Positions 33,173 to 41,136 of a stretch of 64,000 bases of DNA are shown here, in pieces (position 1 is the first letter of the stretch; the number at the start of each line of letters is the position of its first letter). Made by a program: the position numbers and the translations under genes. The notes under the pieces were generated by a model. It ran no database searches and had not been told where the DNA came from. It worked only from the letters and a program-made list of their open reading frames with translations. The stretch comes from Akkermansia massiliensis (GTDB lineage Bacteria; Verrucomicrobiota; Verrucomicrobiia; Verrucomicrobiales; Akkermansiaceae). The stretch lies in assembly GCF_023516715.1 (NCBI RefSeq), contig NZ_JAMGSI010000003.1, positions 111,481-175,480 of the forward strand. The letters are read 5' to 3'.

Positions 33173-35815
33173 ATGGATGACGTACAGACATCTAAGAAAA
33201 AAATGCCCTCAAAAAAGGAATGGAGGGGCTTTTATTCCCTGATTCTCATTCAAGCCCAGAACGCCTTCAATGAAAAAGCCGCCCAGTTCCTGCTGATTCC
33301 CCTGGGCGTCTGGCTGGCCGCCAACAGCGCCGTGTACGGGCCGGACTCCTGGGTCAACTCCCTCCAGTACATCCTTGCCTGCATCTTCGTACTGCCCTAC
33401 ATCCTGTTCTCCCCCTTCGTCGGCTGGCTGGCGGACTGCTTCTGCAAGGCCCGCATCATCCAGTTCATGTCTTTCCTCCAGATCCTGGTGCTGGGGGCCA
33501 TGTTCCTGTGCTACAAGTATGAGAACATTGAAATGGCCGTCTTCTGGTTCTGCGTCTTCTCCGTCCAGGCGACCATCCTGAGCCCGGCGAAAAAGGGGGT
33601 GGTGAAGGACATGGTGGGCTCCCGCCAGCTTGGCTACGCCTCCGGGCTGATGGAAATGAGCCTCATCCTGTCCATGCTGGCGGCGCAGATCGGCATCTTC
33701 GTCTGGTTCGACATCCTGCAAGTTTCCTCCAACGACGGCTGGGAAGCCGCCGCCTTCCCCACGCTCATCCTCACCTGCATCGCCGTTCCCGTAGCCATTG
33801 CGGCCCTGTCCCTTCCCCGGTACCCGGCCAACCAGACCCGGAAATTCGAGTGGAAGCTCTTTTACGAGCACTTCGTGCAGCTCAAGTACCTGTGGAGTCA
33901 GCGGGACCTGAGGCTCAGCGAAATCGGCGTCTCCTACTTCTGGTTCCTGGCCGGGGCCCTGATGCTCATCTCCCTCCAGATCGCCCAGGAGCACCCCATT
34001 GACGGCACCGGATTCAGCATGTCCGCGGCCATTCTCATGGCGTGGCTCAGCGGCGGCACGGTGGTGGGCGGCGTCATAGCCTCCATCATTTGCCGTAAAA
34101 AAATTGAACTGGGCCTCATCCCCCTGGGCGCGATCGGCTTCACTATCGGCTGCATCTTCCTGTCCTTCTTCGCTCCTGGCTCGCTGCCCAGCAACATCGG
34201 CTTCGGTATCACGGGAGCCTTCGCCGCCGCGTACCTGGTGCCGCTGAACGCTCACCTCCAGGACAACTGCGATCCCTCCAACCGCAGCACGGTCATCGCC
34301 GCGGGCAACCTGATGGACTGCCTGATGGGCCTGGTGGCCGTCGGCTTCCAGCTCATGCTCAGGAACATCTTCTCCATCCAGAACCAATTCTGGGTGCTGG
34401 CCGCCCTGGGCGTGGTCATCACGATTGTGGCGTTCCGTCTCATTCCCCGCGAATTCATCCGCATGATGGGCCTCTGGATCATGAGGATCGTCTACCGCTC
34501 CCGCATCATCCACCAGGACCGCATTCCGGAGGACGGCGGAGCCATCATCGTCTCCAACCACGTCACGTACGGGGACGCGCTGTTCCTTTCCCTCATCTGT
34601 CCGCGGCCCATCCGCTTCATCGTGGCGGAGGAATTCGTAGCCATCCGCTGGCTCGGCTGGATTCTGGAACTCTTCAACTGCCTCCCCATTTCCTCCCGGA
34701 ATCCCCGGGAATCCCTGTCCAAGGCCATTCAGGCCCTCAAGGCCGGAGAAGTGATCTGCATCTTCCCGGAAGGCCAGCTCACCCGCACGGGCACCCTGTG
34801 CGCCGCGCGCAGGGGGCTGGAAATGCTGGCGAAAAAATCGCGCTGCCCCATCGTTCCCATCTACATGGACGAGCTGTGGGGGAGCATCTTCTCCTACTCC
34901 GGCAACCGTTTCTTCTCCAAGGCCCCCCTCCATGTCCCCTACCGCTTCACGGCCGCCATCGGAGAACCCATTGCGCCTGATGCCGTCAACCCCCGCATCG
35001 TCATCAACACCCTGCGGGAGCTCTCCTCCACCTGCCTGGAAATTGCCGCCAGCATCGGCAGGGACACCATCCTGAACCACCTGGAGCGCATCGCCCACAA
35101 GCCGCTCGTTTTAGCAAAAAACGCGCGGCTCACCGGGTATGAAATAGCCGAATGCCTGATGAACGACACCGTGGAGGCGGACCACCCGGAACTCAGGAAG
35201 TGGCTGGCCACCCTGCTGGACAGCTCCCGCTCCCAGAGCCGCCTGTGCGACTTCTGGATGAACGCCCAGCAATTGGAGCGCGTGAACTCCCTCCAGCCCC
35301 GGGAACTGCTGCTCACCAGCGTGGGGCATGACGAAGTGCATGAAACGGTGGCATCTGTCCTGTGGCCCATCCTCACCAGCACCCCCGTGTACCTCATCAG
35401 CGACGGAGACCACAGCATGCCGGAGGGCATCAAGCAGGTGACGGGCTCCGACTTCCTGCGCCGAAGGCTGTACAGCCTGGTTCCGGAAACGCGCACGCCG
35501 TTTTACGATTTCAGCGGCTCCGGAGACCTGGTGCTTCCCAACATCGGGTGGCGCCCCTGCTTCGCCACGGACCGCGGCATCATTCTGGCCATGTCCATGA
35601 AAAGGAGCGTCTTCAAGCTGGATGACGGCACCGTGCAGCTCGGCATGCGGGCCAGAACGCGAGGACGCCTTCTCCCGGGCTTTTACCTGAATCCCCCCCT
35701 CTCCAACGTTATCGCCGGGGCTACGCTCCCCACCCCATATTCCCTGCCGCCCAACCTGTATCTGGACGAGTCAGGCTTCCTGGCGGAACTCCAGTCTTCC
35801 AACCATGAACAGTAA
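33173..35815 (+). CDS. MFS transporter fused to PlsC-type acyltransferase
   Basis: The 880-residue protein starts MDDVQTSKKK. Residues about 20-400 form an MFS-like bundle of about twelve helices similar to the lysophospholipid flippase LplT. Residues about 445-640 are a 1-acylglycerolphosphate acyltransferase domain with HVTYGD (H-x4-D near 462) and FPEGQLTRTGT (near 530). In Aas the acyltransferase is followed by an acyl-ACP synthetase; here the last 240 residues keep only a faint resemblance (TRGRLLPGFYLN... LYLDESGFLAEL) and lack the AMP-binding core. The protein could import and re-acylate lysophospholipids. The stop overlaps the next gene. Confidence 0.8.
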   Translation: MDDVQTSKKKMPSKKEWRGFYSLILIQAQNAFNEKAAQFLLIPLGVWLAANSAVYGPDSWVNSLQYILACIFVLPYILFSPFVGWLADCFCKARIIQFMSFLQILVLGAMFLCYKYENIEMAVFWFCVFSVQATILSPAKKGVVKDMVGSRQLGYASGLMEMSLILSMLAAQIGIFVWFDILQVSSNDGWEAAAFPTLILTCIAVPVAIAALSLPRYPANQTRKFEWKLFYEHFVQLKYLWSQRDLRLSEIGVSYFWFLAGALMLISLQIAQEHPIDGTGFSMSAAILMAWLSGGTVVGGVIASIICRKKIELGLIPLGAIGFTIGCIFLSFFAPGSLPSNIGFGITGAFAAAYLVPLNAHLQDNCDPSNRSTVIAAGNLMDCLMGLVAVGFQLMLRNIFSIQNQFWVLAALGVVITIVAFRLIPREFIRMMGLWIMRIVYRSRIIHQDRIPEDGGAIIVSNHVTYGDALFLSLICPRPIRFIVAEEFVAIRWLGWILELFNCLPISSRNPRESLSKAIQALKAGEVICIFPEGQLTRTGTLCAARRGLEMLAKKSRCPIVPIYMDELWGSIFSYSGNRFFSKAPLHVPYRFTAAIGEPIAPDAVNPRIVINTLRELSSTCLEIAASIGRDTILNHLERIAHKPLVLAKNARLTGYEIAECLMNDTVEADHPELRKWLATLLDSSRSQSRLCDFWMNAQQLERVNSLQPRELLLTSVGHDEVHETVASVLWPILTSTPVYLISDGDHSMPEGIKQVTGSDFLRRRLYSLVPETRTPFYDFSGSGDLVLPNIGWRPCFATDRGIILAMSMKRSVFKLDDGTVQLGMRARTRGRLLPGFYLNPPLSNVIAGATLPTPYSLPPNLYLDESGFLAELQSSNHEQ

Positions 35816-36269
35816 CTCATCATCCCGCCTCCCCATTCCGCAGTATGTAATGACGCTGGCGCATGCGGCCGCCCTGCGCTCGGAAGACCCCTACCGCAAG
35901 GTGGGAGCTGCCGCCCTGGATGCGGACAACCGCGTGATCGGCACCGCCTACAACGGCCTGTACCCCGGCTTCAAGGCACAGGACACCTTCTGGGCCAGCC
36001 GGGACGAACGCCAGAAATACATGCTGCATGCGGAAATCAACCTGTGCAGCCTGTTCCGCAGGGGGGAGGCGAAGGTGGTGGCATGCACCACGATGCCCTG
36101 CACCTCATGCATGCAGGCGCTGTGCGCCCATGGCGTTAAAACCATTTATTACTGCGAGCCGTATGACAAGTCCGAGGCTCCGGCCATTGCCAGCCTTTAC
36201 GGCGTGGAGCTGATCCAGGTCACGGATTACCCGCTCAGCCAGCACTTTCCCCTCGTCCTGGACTGCTGA
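35805..36269 (+). CDS. Zinc-dependent dCMP/cytidine deaminase family protein
   Basis: The 154-residue protein has the deaminase signature HAE (residues near 75) with the proton-shuttling Glu, and PCTSCMQAL with two zinc cysteines (near 100). It resembles dCMP deaminases and ComEB-type enzymes; the substrate cannot be decided. Start overlaps the end of the MFS-PlsC gene by 11 bases, so it is translationally coupled. A role in thymidylate supply is the simplest guess. Confidence 0.8.
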   Translation: MNSNSSSRLPIPQYVMTLAHAAALRSEDPYRKVGAAALDADNRVIGTAYNGLYPGFKAQDTFWASRDERQKYMLHAEINLCSLFRRGEAKVVACTTMPCTSCMQALCAHGVKTIYYCEPYDKSEAPAIASLYGVELIQVTDYPLSQHFPLVLDC

Positions 36270-36280
36270 TCTGCGGAAAC

Positions 36281-36742
36281 TCAATCCCGGTGCACGCGGC
36301 ACGTCCAGCCGGCCATGGGGCGCGGAACGCCGTCAATGGAGAAATCAATGTCCGGTCCGGTTTCCGTAACGGTTCCGGAGACAATCACGCCCGTGCTCCT
36401 TTCAGCATCGTCAAAGGAAATATTCACGTCCGCCATGGCGCAGGCGGCGCGGCTGTTGGAAGCCGGCACAATATTCAAAACCCCGGAATTCGCGCCTTCA
36501 TTGAACCGGTACGTGTAAACCCCATCATACACGATTCTCGTCTCCATCTTGATGACGTCCACATCCCGTCCGCCGAACTGAAGCCTGAACAGCATGTCCC
36601 CTCCCTCAAAGAGGCTTACCTGCTGACCACTGAGGGAAACGCTCCCGTCATCCCCTGATTTTCCCGAACCGCCGCCGCATCCGCACAAAAGCCCGCACAC
36701 TGTTACAGGAACCAAACACAAAACAGGGAAAAATTTCTTCAT
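36281..36742 (-). CDS. Small CGG-type lipoprotein (A)
   Basis: The 153-residue protein starts MKKFFPVLCLVPVTVCG and has a lipobox LLCGC (Cys near 22) followed by GGGSGKSGDDG. The mature part is beta-rich; it contains YTYRFNEGANSGVLNIV and INISFDD-like strands (VNISFDDAERS). By eye these align with the lipoprotein at 53374-53856 (YHKTGNNAATLNLRW, LEFDQST) and with 57380-57946. It lies alone, convergent with the deaminase gene. Function unknown. Confidence 0.7.
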   Translation of the reverse strand: MKKFFPVLCLVPVTVCGLLCGCGGGSGKSGDDGSVSLSGQQVSLFEGGDMLFRLQFGGRDVDVIKMETRIVYDGVYTYRFNEGANSGVLNIVPASNSRAACAMADVNISFDDAERSTGVIVSGTVTETGPDIDFSIDGVPRPMAGWTCRVHRD

Positions 36743-36824
36743 GCCCGGAAAAATGCACAACCTGACAATATAAGTCAAGTTCACTCAATTATTATTACAT
36801 TTTTCCAACATTTTTTAACATCAT

Positions 36825-36851
36825 AAAAAAACCGCCTGTTTTCACAGGCGG
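36825..36851 (-). terminator. Rho-independent terminator of the OsmC gene
   Basis: Arms CCGCCTGT (36832-36839) and ACAGGCGG (36844-36851) with a 4-base loop are followed on the minus strand by a run of seven T (36825-36831). It lies about 25 bases past the OsmC stop. Confidence 0.85.
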
Positions 36852-36874
36852 CCTCAAGAAAACACAGGCGGCTG

Positions 36875-37282
36875 TCAACCCACCCAGTTCCAGGTGATGG
36901 GAACTTCAATATCGGGATGCAGGCTGTGCTTGACGGGGCAGCTCAGGGCGGCCTGTTCCAGCAGCTTCCTGTCCGGATGATCGGCTGGGAGGGGCACGGT
37001 GATGACCACTTCCAGCTTGCCGATGCGGCGCGGGTCAGCATTCATGTGCTTGCCCACTTCCACCGTCATGCCTTCCAGCTTAATTCCTTTGCGTTCGGCC
37101 ACAATGCCCATGATCGTGCTCATGCAGCCGGCGAGCGCCGCGCCTACCAGGTCCGTGGGGGAGAAGGACTCGCCCTTTCCATTGTTGTCCACGGGGGCAT
37201 CCGTGGAAAGCTTGGCCCCGGAAGGCTCATGAACCATGGAGCAGTGGAGGCCGCCCTCGTACGTCGTTTTAGTTTTTACCAT
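36875..37282 (-). CDS. OsmC/Ohr-family protein
   Basis: This 135-residue protein has the OsmC fold motifs: SPTDLVGAALAGCMSTIM with the first Cys near 54, and LSCPVKHSL with the second Cys near 115. The family reduces organic hydroperoxides through these two cysteines, usually with a dihydrolipoyl reductant. The sequence is nearer to the YhfA/OsmC-like branch than to Ohr by its MVKTKTTYEGGL start, but that is not certain. It is monocistronic, with a strong terminator. Confidence 0.85.
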   Translation of the reverse strand: MVKTKTTYEGGLHCSMVHEPSGAKLSTDAPVDNNGKGESFSPTDLVGAALAGCMSTIMGIVAERKGIKLEGMTVEVGKHMNADPRRIGKLEVVITVPLPADHPDRKLLEQAALSCPVKHSLHPDIEVPITWNWVG

Positions 37283-37363
37283 GACCCTATTTTATACAAG
37301 GCGCCGCACCATGCAACACACAAACATTGAATCCCCCCTTTCTTTATGGTAACCGCCTTTGTT

Positions 37364-39679
37364 ATGAGAAACTTTTTGAAAGCCGCCGCCGTTTCCCTGG
37401 GTATTTTTGCCGGGGGAGCAGGTACGGGGGCGGCACAGGACTTCGGAGCCATGAACTTCGGCGGCGCGGGAGATTTTGGAACGCCCCAGGCATCCGGAAC
37501 CTCCAAGGCTACAGTCACGTCCTACGGAGAAACTCCCTTCGTCATCGTGACGGAGCTGACTCTGCCGGACCACTGGCACGTCTACTACAAGAATCCGGGA
37601 ACGGTAGGGCTGCCCATGGAAGCCGCGTTCAAAGCCGTTCCCGGCTTCCGGGTGGAAGGCCCCTTCTGGCAAATTCCGGAATTGGGGAAAGGACTCGTGG
37701 ATTTTTACGGTTACAGCGGGAAGGCGAAAATGGCCTTCCGCGTGACTCCTGAGAAGGACGCCCCCGCGGAAACGACCTTCACCACCACCATGACGTGGCA
37801 AATGTGCGCGGAACAATGCGCCGCACCGGAGACCAAAGACTTCAGCGTGACGCTGAAACGCGGAGACGGACAGGCCGCCCCCGACGCGGCCGAACTGTCC
37901 GGCGGCATGGCGGGACTTTCCACCCCCGCATGGGCGCAGGGACTGAAGGCCCGGATTTCCCAGGAAGGAAAAACCGTCACCCTGCACCTCAGGACGAACG
38001 GGCAACCGGTTCCGGAAGATTCCGTTTATTTCTTCTGCGACCAGGGGGAAATCAACCCCACCACTCCCCAGACCTTCAAAAAACTGAATGGCTCCAACTA
38101 CGAGCTGGCCATGCAGTACAATGACACCACGGACGGCCTTTACCCCAACAACCTGCCGGAAGCGGACAAAGGAAAACCGCTGGCCAGCCTTTCCGGCATC
38201 CTGCGCGCAGGGAAGGAAGGCGTCAGCATCACGGCGGACAACCGCCCCTTTTCCGAGGGAGCGCAGGCGGCGGCAACAGCCGCGGAAGCCTCCCCCGCGT
38301 CTTCCGGACCCGTTCCCGCGCCGCCGCTGATGGGACTGGGGGAAATCATGTTCTTCATGTTCATCGGCGGCATCATCCTGAACGTCATGCCGTGCGTCTT
38401 CCCGGTAATCGGCCTCAAGATCATGAGCTTCGTCCAGCTGGGAGGGGGGGAACGGAAAAAAGTGCTGGCCCACTCCCTGACCTTCGTGCTGGGCATCCTG
38501 ATCTCCTTCTGGATCATTACGGCCATCCTGATTGCGCTGAAAGCGAACATGTTCGACTGGGGCGCCCCTGCGGGACCCGGCATTTTCAGCAGTGAATTCT
38601 GGCTGGGCCACGGCGCGGAAGGCGTTGTGAACTGGGCCTTCTGGTTTGAAAACCCCTGGGTGAACTTCTGCCTGCTGGGCCTGATGCTCGCCATGGGGCT
38701 GAGCATGTTCGGTGTTTTTGAAATAGGCGTCAAGGCCACCACCATGGGCAACGACCTCCAGCACCAGAAGGGCTATGCCGGCTCCTTCTGGTCCGGCGCC
38801 CTGGCTACGGTCATTTCCACTCCGTGCAGCGCGCCGTTCCTGGGGCAGGCCATCGGCGCGGCCATGCTCCAGCCTCCGCTGGGCATCGTGCTCTGCCTGA
38901 CCATGATGGGCCTCGGGATGTCCCTGCCCTACATCATTCTGGGAGCCTTCCCCGTTCTGACCAAATACCTTCCCAAACCGGGAGCGTGGATGGAATCCTT
39001 CAAGCAGTCCATGTCCTTCCTGATGTTCGGCACCGCCGCCTACTTCCTGTGGATTTACATTGCGTTCTTTGACGCGGACAACCATCCGCAGGACATCCTG
39101 TTCCTGTTCTTCGGCCTGGTGCTGTTCTCCATGGCCTTCTGGGTGTACGGCAGATGGTGCCCCATGTACCGCAGCCGGAAATCCCGCATCACGGGGGGCG
39201 TTTTCTTCGTGATTTTCCTGCTGGCCGGCCTGTACTACATGCTCCCCCCGGAAGGAGCCGCCTGGTTCGGCCGCGGAGCGGATTCCGGAACAGCGGATTC
39301 CTCCGCAGCTACGGCTCCCGCCCGCCAGGCGGAAGGAAGCGTGTGGACCCCCTGGAGCCCGGAAGCCATGCAGGCCGCCCTGAAGGAGGGAAAGCCCGTT
39401 TACGTGGACTTCACGGCCCGGTGGTGCTCCACCTGCCAGGTCAACAAGGCGTCCTACACGGATGAAGTGCTGGCCGCCTTCAGGAAATACGGCATTGTCA
39501 TGATGAAGGCGGACAAAACCCGCACGAACCCCGCCATTGACCAGGAACTCAAAAACCTGGGACGCACGGCGGTTCCCGTGAACGCCCTGTACCTGCCCGG
39601 CAAAAAGCCGATCGTCACCCGGGAACTCCTGTCCCCCTCCTACCTGCTGGAATTCCTGGAAACGGAAATGGACCGCTGA
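37364..39679 (+). CDS. dsbD: DsbD/ScsB-type thiol:disulfide interchange protein
   Basis: The 771-residue protein has a signal peptide (MRNFLKAAAVSLGIFAGG), an N-terminal periplasmic domain with Cys pair WQMCAEQCAAP (about 147-151, C-x3-C), an eight-helix CcdA-like membrane domain with redox cysteines in VMPCVFPVI (near 344) and STPCSAPFL (near 487), and a C-terminal thioredoxin domain with WCSTCQ (near 687-690). It passes electrons from cytoplasmic thioredoxin to periplasmic partners. The C-x3-C alpha-domain and CSTC site favour the ScsB branch over E. coli DsbD. Start at MRNFLK since it fits the signal peptide. Confidence 0.9.
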   Translation: MRNFLKAAAVSLGIFAGGAGTGAAQDFGAMNFGGAGDFGTPQASGTSKATVTSYGETPFVIVTELTLPDHWHVYYKNPGTVGLPMEAAFKAVPGFRVEGPFWQIPELGKGLVDFYGYSGKAKMAFRVTPEKDAPAETTFTTTMTWQMCAEQCAAPETKDFSVTLKRGDGQAAPDAAELSGGMAGLSTPAWAQGLKARISQEGKTVTLHLRTNGQPVPEDSVYFFCDQGEINPTTPQTFKKLNGSNYELAMQYNDTTDGLYPNNLPEADKGKPLASLSGILRAGKEGVSITADNRPFSEGAQAAATAAEASPASSGPVPAPPLMGLGEIMFFMFIGGIILNVMPCVFPVIGLKIMSFVQLGGGERKKVLAHSLTFVLGILISFWIITAILIALKANMFDWGAPAGPGIFSSEFWLGHGAEGVVNWAFWFENPWVNFCLLGLMLAMGLSMFGVFEIGVKATTMGNDLQHQKGYAGSFWSGALATVISTPCSAPFLGQAIGAAMLQPPLGIVLCLTMMGLGMSLPYIILGAFPVLTKYLPKPGAWMESFKQSMSFLMFGTAAYFLWIYIAFFDADNHPQDILFLFFGLVLFSMAFWVYGRWCPMYRSRKSRITGGVFFVIFLLAGLYYMLPPEGAAWFGRGADSGTADSSAATAPARQAEGSVWTPWSPEAMQAALKEGKPVYVDFTARWCSTCQVNKASYTDEVLAAFRKYGIVMMKADKTRTNPAIDQELKNLGRTAVPVNALYLPGKKPIVTRELLSPSYLLEFLETEMDR

Positions 39680-39743
39680 AAGCGGCCTTTTCCGCAGACG
39701 GAAACCAGTCCGGACCACAAAAGCAACGGCAAGGCGGACAAGA

Positions 39744-39770
39744 AACCGGGAAAACTCAGCCTTCCCGGTT
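39744..39770. terminator. Hairpin overlapping the 3' end of the SGNH hydrolase gene
   Basis: Arms AACCGGGAA (39744-39752) and TTCCCGGTT (39762-39770) form a 9-bp stem with a 9-base loop that contains the stop codon of the minus-strand SGNH gene. The tail on that strand is TTTCTTG, so the terminator is weak. It could also act for dsbD, which ends 64 bases away on the other strand. Confidence 0.45.
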
Positions 39771-40487
39771 CAGCAGGGGCATCAGCGCCTCCGCCCAGGC
39801 CTGGTAGCCTTTCGCGGTCAGGTGCACCTTGTCTCTGAACATTCCTTCCCGGAACGTTCCGTCCGCATTCAACAGGCGTCCGTTAATGGAGAGAATGGTG
39901 GTCCGGGGCAGTTTCAAACCGCGCAGGCGTTCATTGATCTCCTCCTGCCGCTTGCGGAGGGGTGCGGAAGGATCGGGACCGTAGGGCGTCACCTCCATCA
40001 GGATCAGACGGGTTTCCGGGAACCTCTTCAGCAGGCGCACGGCCACTTCCCGGATGCCCTTTACCGTTTCTTCCGCGGGCTGCTTCCCTTCCCACCGTCC
40101 GATGTTATTCGTCCCGGCCAGCAGAACGCAGTAACGCGGCGGCGTTTTGACTGCCAGCTCCGTATCCTCCATGCGCCACAGGATGCTCTCCGTCCTGTCT
40201 CCGCTGACGCCGAAGTTGACCGCCTTCATCGGCAGGAACACCTTCTTCCACCATTCCGCGCCTTCCTGCTCCCAGCCCTGCGTGATGGAATCCCCCACGA
40301 ACAGGATGCCGCACTCCTTCCCCAGCAACTGCTCCCGGACTACCTTGTAACGGGCGGGAACCCAGTGCTGCGTGTTCATCCTGGGAACGTCCGGGGGATC
40401 CAGGACAATCCCTGCCGGGGGCTTCTCCGCAAAAACGGAAGAAAGGGACAGGAGCAGAAAAGCGGCAAGAAAAACGGAAGCTTTCAT
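39756..40487 (-). CDS. Secreted SGNH/GDSL hydrolase
   Basis: The roughly 243-residue enzyme has a signal peptide (MKASVFLAAFLLLSLSSVFA) and the four SGNH blocks: GDSITQGW (catalytic Ser), FGVSGDRTES (oxyanion Gly), AGTNNIGR (Asn) and DKVHLTAKGY (catalytic Asp and His). Similar proteins are esterases of the PAF-acetylhydrolase type, which deacylate lipids or de-O-acetylate sugars. Start at 40487 is chosen because AGGGAAG precedes that ATG; 40505 is possible. Confidence 0.85.
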   Translation of the reverse strand: MKASVFLAAFLLLSLSSVFAEKPPAGIVLDPPDVPRMNTQHWVPARYKVVREQLLGKECGILFVGDSITQGWEQEGAEWWKKVFLPMKAVNFGVSGDRTESILWRMEDTELAVKTPPRYCVLLAGTNNIGRWEGKQPAEETVKGIREVAVRLLKRFPETRLILMEVTPYGPDPSAPLRKRQEEINERLRGLKLPRTTILSINGRLLNADGTFREGMFRDKVHLTAKGYQAWAEALMPLLNREG

Positions 40488-40541
40488 CTTCCCTGTAATA
40501 CGCATGGACGGCAGGCCAATCTTTCCGGGGGAAAAGGAAAA

Positions 40542-41135
40542 TCACTTTCCCAACGCCCTGCCAAGCACCTCCAGGGGCTGGGAGGACAGCTTCAGCTCCC
40601 GCACCAGGAACCGGACGACGAGCAGGCTTCCCAGCGCATCATACAGGGCGTCATGCCACCGGCGGCCGGGAAGCAGAGCATCCACGGAGGGGGTTAGCCC
40701 CAGGGAATCACACAAAGTGGACAGGGAATAATCCGGCAGGCCCGGCACGCACATCTTCCCGAGCGCCAGCGTATCCAGCCACGGCCCGAAGCCGTGCCCC
40801 GGAAAGCGGCGCAGGAACTTCCGTTCCGTGGCGGGGTTATGTCCCACCACCACGGCGTCCCCCAGGCGGGAACGGATAGCCGGCCACAGGGAGGGAAAGG
40901 AAGGCGCATCCGCCAGCATCTCCGTAGTAATGCCGTGCACCTGGGAGGCCGACCATAAAACGGGTTTGTCCGTAGAAATATAGGACGTCCACAGCTCCGG
41001 CTCCCCTTCCAGGGAAGGACAGGCGGCAATGCCTATCTGAACGGGCTGGTCCGTCTCCCCCCGGGCCGCCCCGGCGGATTCAAAATCAATGGCGGCGAAG
41101 CGCAGGCCGCCGATCATGTCTGCGGGCAGAGTCAT
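40542..41135 (-). CDS. DnaQ-like 3'-5' exonuclease (DEDDh)
   Basis: The 197-residue protein carries the exonuclease blocks: Exo I IDFES (Asp-Glu), Exo II VVGHNPATERK, and Exo III RRWHDALYDA with His-x4-Asp. It resembles the epsilon/RNase T family. It starts 1 base after the mutS stop, so it is probably cotranscribed, which suggests a DNA-repair role. Substrate not known. Confidence 0.8.
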   Translation of the reverse strand: MTLPADMIGGLRFAAIDFESAGAARGETDQPVQIGIAACPSLEGEPELWTSYISTDKPVLWSASQVHGITTEMLADAPSFPSLWPAIRSRLGDAVVVGHNPATERKFLRRFPGHGFGPWLDTLALGKMCVPGLPDYSLSTLCDSLGLTPSVDALLPGRRWHDALYDALGSLLVVRFLVRELKLSSQPLEVLGRALGK

Positions 41136-41136
41136 A

